Below, piece by piece: positions 59,967 through 64,000 of a DNA stretch of 64,000 nt (position 1 is the first letter of the stretch; each line of letters starts with the position of its first letter). Made by a program: the position numbers and the translations under genes. The notes under the pieces are model-generated. The model was not told the origin of the DNA, ran no database searches, and was given only the letters and a program-made list of their open reading frames with translations. Origin of the DNA: Luscinia megarhynchos (lineage: Eukaryota > Chordata > Aves > Passeriformes > Turdidae); the NCBI GenBank assembly GCA_034336665.1, contig CM067592.1:47707761-47771760 (forward strand). The letters are read 5' to 3'.

Positions 59967-62900
59967 AGAGGAGGAGGGAGAGAGTGTTTCTGTAAAAATA
60001 ATAGTTGTATATTAAAAGCATCTACAGGGAAACTTGCATTTTTTACATTTTTATTACAACAACCAACACTAAATGTAAAAAATCTTTCTATTAAGATTCC
60101 ATATGCATGCTGAAGAAAAGCTTTTCTTTTTATTGGCTAGCACACTTGCTCAAATTTATTTTCATTTTACAATCCAGTGTTATTTTGCAGGATTATTTGG
60201 AGAAACAACATATAGTAGAAAAGAGCTAAGGAGATTTCTAGGTCAGTAGAAGACAAATTCAGTAATTTATTCAGCTCTTAATATCTGACAATAGTAATCA
60301 GTTTTTACACTGTCATGGAAATGTATCACAAAGCATGCTTCTTTAAGAAGTTGCTATGTGTAATGTGGTATCTGCTATTCCGAGCATGGTTTTTATTGTC
60401 TATTGAAGCTAATATATTTGATACATAAAACACATATAAAATGCACATAAAATTACTGTGTCTGCTCTCCCAGTGGTGTACATGGGTTACAGTAGCATCT
60501 CATTCCCTCCATTTTTTGTAGATGAACAGATATTTATGGTTGCTTTCATATTTTTTTTTAATATGTACTCATTCACAAACTATGTTACTCAATATAACAC
60601 TGGTAATTTTTAACCTCATCTTCTGTGATATTCTACATATACTTTTTTTCCTAATCTGTCAGGAGTTTTTCTTGTATTATTCTAGGATATACTGAGAAGA
60701 TATGATTGCTAATTTTATTTTAAATCTGACCTCCAGACAAAGTTCTTTTAGGACTTAAGAAATTAAACAGTTCTGTTTTGTGAAATAAAGAGCAATCAGG
60801 TGTTGTGAGGCCAAAAGGAAAGGATTATGCAATGAATTATTGACATATGCAGTGCTGACAAATTTGAAAATGCTTAGCAGGAAATTTCAAGAAGTGGATT
60901 TTTCTCAGAACACTTTGGCAGAAGGACAGAGGTTGTAAACACTATTGCCATATCAATTCCTTCCACCCCTAGAATCATCTTTAGTACTTCATTAACTCCT
61001 CCTGGACACTCAACAGGTCTAGTGATTAGAAAAGACTTCTAAAAGAAAAACTACATTTCAAGTAAAATCTCAAAGTTAAAGTTTCAAGCAAAAGCTTCAT
61101 ATCAAGGTACTTTATTGCCTGCTATGACAACTTAGGTGAAAATATGACAAATTTGTTCTCCTTTCATTAGAAACAATGCAAAAATATTAGATGTATTTGT
61201 AACATTAGGGTACAAGATTATATTAGACCAAGGTACAAAATAAAGAGGATAAGCTATAAGCTTACCAAGAGGCAAAAAAGAATGTTACAACCAGGCCCAG
61301 ACCTAATACTTAAATAACTAACTGGGAAAATCAAATAAATAACAAGATATAACTAAAAAAGATGAGCTACCAAGAAAGACTTACCTATGAATAATATTTG
61401 TCTTGAAATTTTGTTACATTGTGCTGATAAATCTAGTCTGAAAATGTTATTAATTTTGGTAAGTGGAAGTTTTAAAACTTTCTAGTGCTTATTAACATCT
61501 CAGGGAGATTTCTTGCAGATGATTCTTGGCTTAACAACAAATGTGGACTTTAAAAATATAAACCTTGTTTATTTACAAAGATATTTGATAGAACTGGTTT
61601 TTGAAAATTTATTTCACTCTCATCTACTTAACATTTAGATATTTCCATTTCTAAGGTAAGATAGAGTAGAAATGGCTTGTGGCAGAAATTCAACTGCTAA
61701 CAAAATTATTTTTTTTATGTCTTCAACTGGTTTTCTGAGGGAAAATTAATCCCATGCTGTGTGCTTAGGTATACCACAAACCAAGGAGTAAGAAGCACTC
61801 ACAGTACCAAAGCTGGCTTTCAAGGTCTGAGTGCCTCAGAAGTGTCCACTTTGGCCCACTTGCAGTACAGTTATTGACAATTGATGTCTCAATGGATGCC
61901 AGAGAGGCTTCAGTGCCTTTTCTCTTCCAGCCTGTGACAGCAATGAAAACAGTCGGGTCCTCAGCCACATGGGCATGCTCTCTCCCTTGCAGTTTTCTCT
62001 GATGGGCAATATGATTGGCTGGCTGAATCCTGAGAACGCCATGTGGGACTTTTCCAAAGACAAGATAACTGCTGTCCCACACAATTAGATTTTTTGCCAA
62101 TGCAGTATCTAAATGCAGTATATGATACAAGCAGCTCTAAGGGATGCGATAAGACGTGACGCAGCACACGACACCACAAGGTATGATACAACTGATATGA
62201 GGCAGGTTCCTCTAGATATTCACTGGTTTACAGCCTTTGGCCTTGCAGAATGCACAATTGCAAAGCAACAGAGGACTCACAGAGCTACTTTAGGATTTTA
62301 TCTCTCCATGTGGCCAGATCTTAGCGGGGCCCTCCATCTAGAAGCTGTTTACATTTTGCCCAGCTGACCAAGTTGTCAGCAGCATTTTATATCCTTTGCA
62401 GGCTGATGTAACAAAGTCAATCCCAATCATCATGGCTACCACATCTCTGGAATGAGAGCATTCAGAGAGTTCCTCTTGCAATTCCCACCTTGTGTTCTTA
62501 CCTTAGGACAAATAATGCTGCCCATCAGTGAGACTTGAGGGACAGAGGGTGTGCATTGGATGGGAGAACACATGGTGAGACCAGCTACGTGTGCATTATC
62601 AAATTCGTAGTTTGTAGTAGACCTTTGAGGGACGTTGCTAGCTTAGTGATTGAATGCTGACAGAAGGTCAAAAATAAGCAAATATGGCACTTCAAAATCA
62701 TGGAAGCAACAATGCAGCTTGTAAGACAGTGATGCATACACGCTTCTGACCATGGTGTGGATATTCTAATTGAAATTACCTGGCCTGTGACCAAGGACGA
62801 GAAATCATTCTCCAGAGATTATATACCGCTAGCTTTTTTGCTACCTAATTTTATTAAAGTTTTGCTTGCAAGATCTAATTATTTATTAATGTAAGAATGA

Positions 62901-64000
62901 AAGTCTCTTCACCAATGGATAAGTACAAAGCACTTAACAGAGAGAATATTTTAATTTGATTGATAATTTGTTTGTTTATTTCTGTAAAGTGAGATCTAAT
63001 TTGAATGAAAATACTTCAGGGAAAATACAAAATATATTTATAAATAATAAAATAAATTCAATAAATTTATAAAAAATAAAATAAATTAAAGGCTGAATTA
63101 TTAGAGTAACCTTTATTGAAAAATACAAATTTTTCTCTTTCATGTATCAGGAAAGATGCATAAGGGAGAGATTTTGATTGATAATAGGTAGATGTGTGCA
63201 TGTGCAGGAAGGGGAACGCAATTGATGAACAACCTTTGACTCTTGTTTGTCCAGTAATAATTAATAAATGGTTTCTAAATTAATGGCATGGTTTCTAAAA
63301 AAAACAGTCTTACCATTGAGGCTTATTTTTCATTGGCCAGCTAAATAAATTGGAACACATTTCACGTCATTTTTCTACAGACTATTCATTCATACATTAC
63401 TCATTTATTCCTACTCTTTAGGGTATTAATCACAACACTACTGTGACATAGATAGAAACAGAAAACCCTCTCAATGTGAAATTATGTGTCTGAACAAAAC
63501 AGGAAAGGCAGTCTAATAAACAAAACATCACATAATAATTAAAAATATTTTGATACTATCTGAAAAGATGACACAAGACATGACAATTTTCATTTCTTAT
63601 AAAAATTGTTTGAGATGGTGGCTCATGTACATTTATGAACTTTGTGTCAAAGACCTGGAATAATATTGAAAATAAAAAAATAACATTAATTAATCTGATA
63701 TTAATAAAATTTCCTGAGTGTGAATGCCATATTTTAAGAGAAGATTTTTTACTTAGATGAGGTTGTGGGCTTCATAATTTTTGTATTTGTACCAAAAGTT
63801 GAGCTTAAAGTATCTCATTTGTGCAACTTGCATGACAGGAACGTCTCAACTTCTTTGCATAGTAAAATGTGTAACTGATTCTTCAACTTGATCTTCAGCC
63901 TTCTCTCTGTCCTCTGTAATTTATAATTTTGGGTAAAAGTTACTAGAGGTACATTCTTGTCTATTCCTTTTGGTATTTGCATTTTAATCCTACCAATTTG
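59967..64000. other. No gene seen; AT-rich sequence with one pentamer remnant
   Basis: A GC-richer part at 61790-62800 carries a 121-codon minus-strand frame (61765-62130, from a TTG) that I cannot identify. A decayed pentamer array lies at 62139-62205. The A/T-only-looking patch at 63030-63090 is low complexity. Everything else is ordinary AT-rich DNA up to the window end. Confidence 0.5.
62139..62205. repeat. Decayed GATAC/GACGC pentamer array
   Basis: The stretch can be read in steps of five: gatgc, gataa, gacgt, gacgc, agcac, acgac, accac, aaggt, atgat, acaac. It is unusually rich in CG dinucleotides for this window. It looks like an old pentanucleotide microsatellite that has lost its purity. 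Confidence 0.55.

Noticed and set aside
1..64000. CRISPR array, operon, tRNA, rRNA or insertion sequence
   Set aside because: Repeat texture, base composition and CR1/ERV content are those of a vertebrate nuclear genome. Tandem arrays here have no spacers, and no RNA-gene fold or motif was recognised.

Overview
This window reads as nuclear DNA from a bird. The main clue is four decayed CR1 LINE copies; one ends in the octamer-type tail (gattctatg) typical of avian CR1. Two further blocks resemble avian ERVL/ERVK-type long terminal repeats (LTRs). The rest is AT-rich, CpG-poor, single-copy-looking sequence with many simple repeats. I cannot name the species. I see no protein-coding gene, tRNA, rRNA, CRISPR array or bacterial-type signal. 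The open reading frames outside repeats are short, and their number and length are about what chance gives in AT-rich DNA. The best description is an intergenic region or very large intron.

Layout. 0-7 kb carries most of the simple repeats: a TA tract, a pyrimidine tract, a GGTT array, a large hexamer array ending in a CA repeat, and a G/T-only-looking tract. 7-41 kb is mostly featureless AT-rich sequence with one CR1 coding-region remnant (about 16.6 kb), a CCAA array, poly-A runs, short tandem duplications and a few GC-richer patches I cannot classify. 41.6-46.9 kb is a retroelement cluster: a CR1 3' end, then a 604-bp LTR with TATA-like and poly-A-like signals followed by a lysine-tRNA-type primer binding site and about 0.8 kb of leader, then another CR1 3' end. 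49.5-49.7 kb is a TA palindromic tract, 52.7 kb a third CR1 3' end, and 53.6 kb a pentamer array. At 56.7-57.1 kb there is a possible GC-rich LTR.

The most striking object is at 57.67-59.56 kb. It is a minus-strand endogenous retrovirus LTR in which one internal segment has expanded into a 22-copy minisatellite of 38-40 bp units. Because the mean unit is 39 bp (13 codons), this array keeps long reading frames open on both strands, and these could be mistaken for genes. A GGTT array follows at 59.9 kb, and the last 4 kb is AT-rich with a decayed pentamer array near 62.15 kb.

The retroelement remnants do not form a working unit. No gag, pol or env coding sequence was recognised. I found no convincing new biological system. 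The most notable observations are the minisatellite born inside an LTR, the shared leader/LTR module between the two retroviral blocks, and the stepwise 44/50/56-bp growth pattern in the hexamer array.
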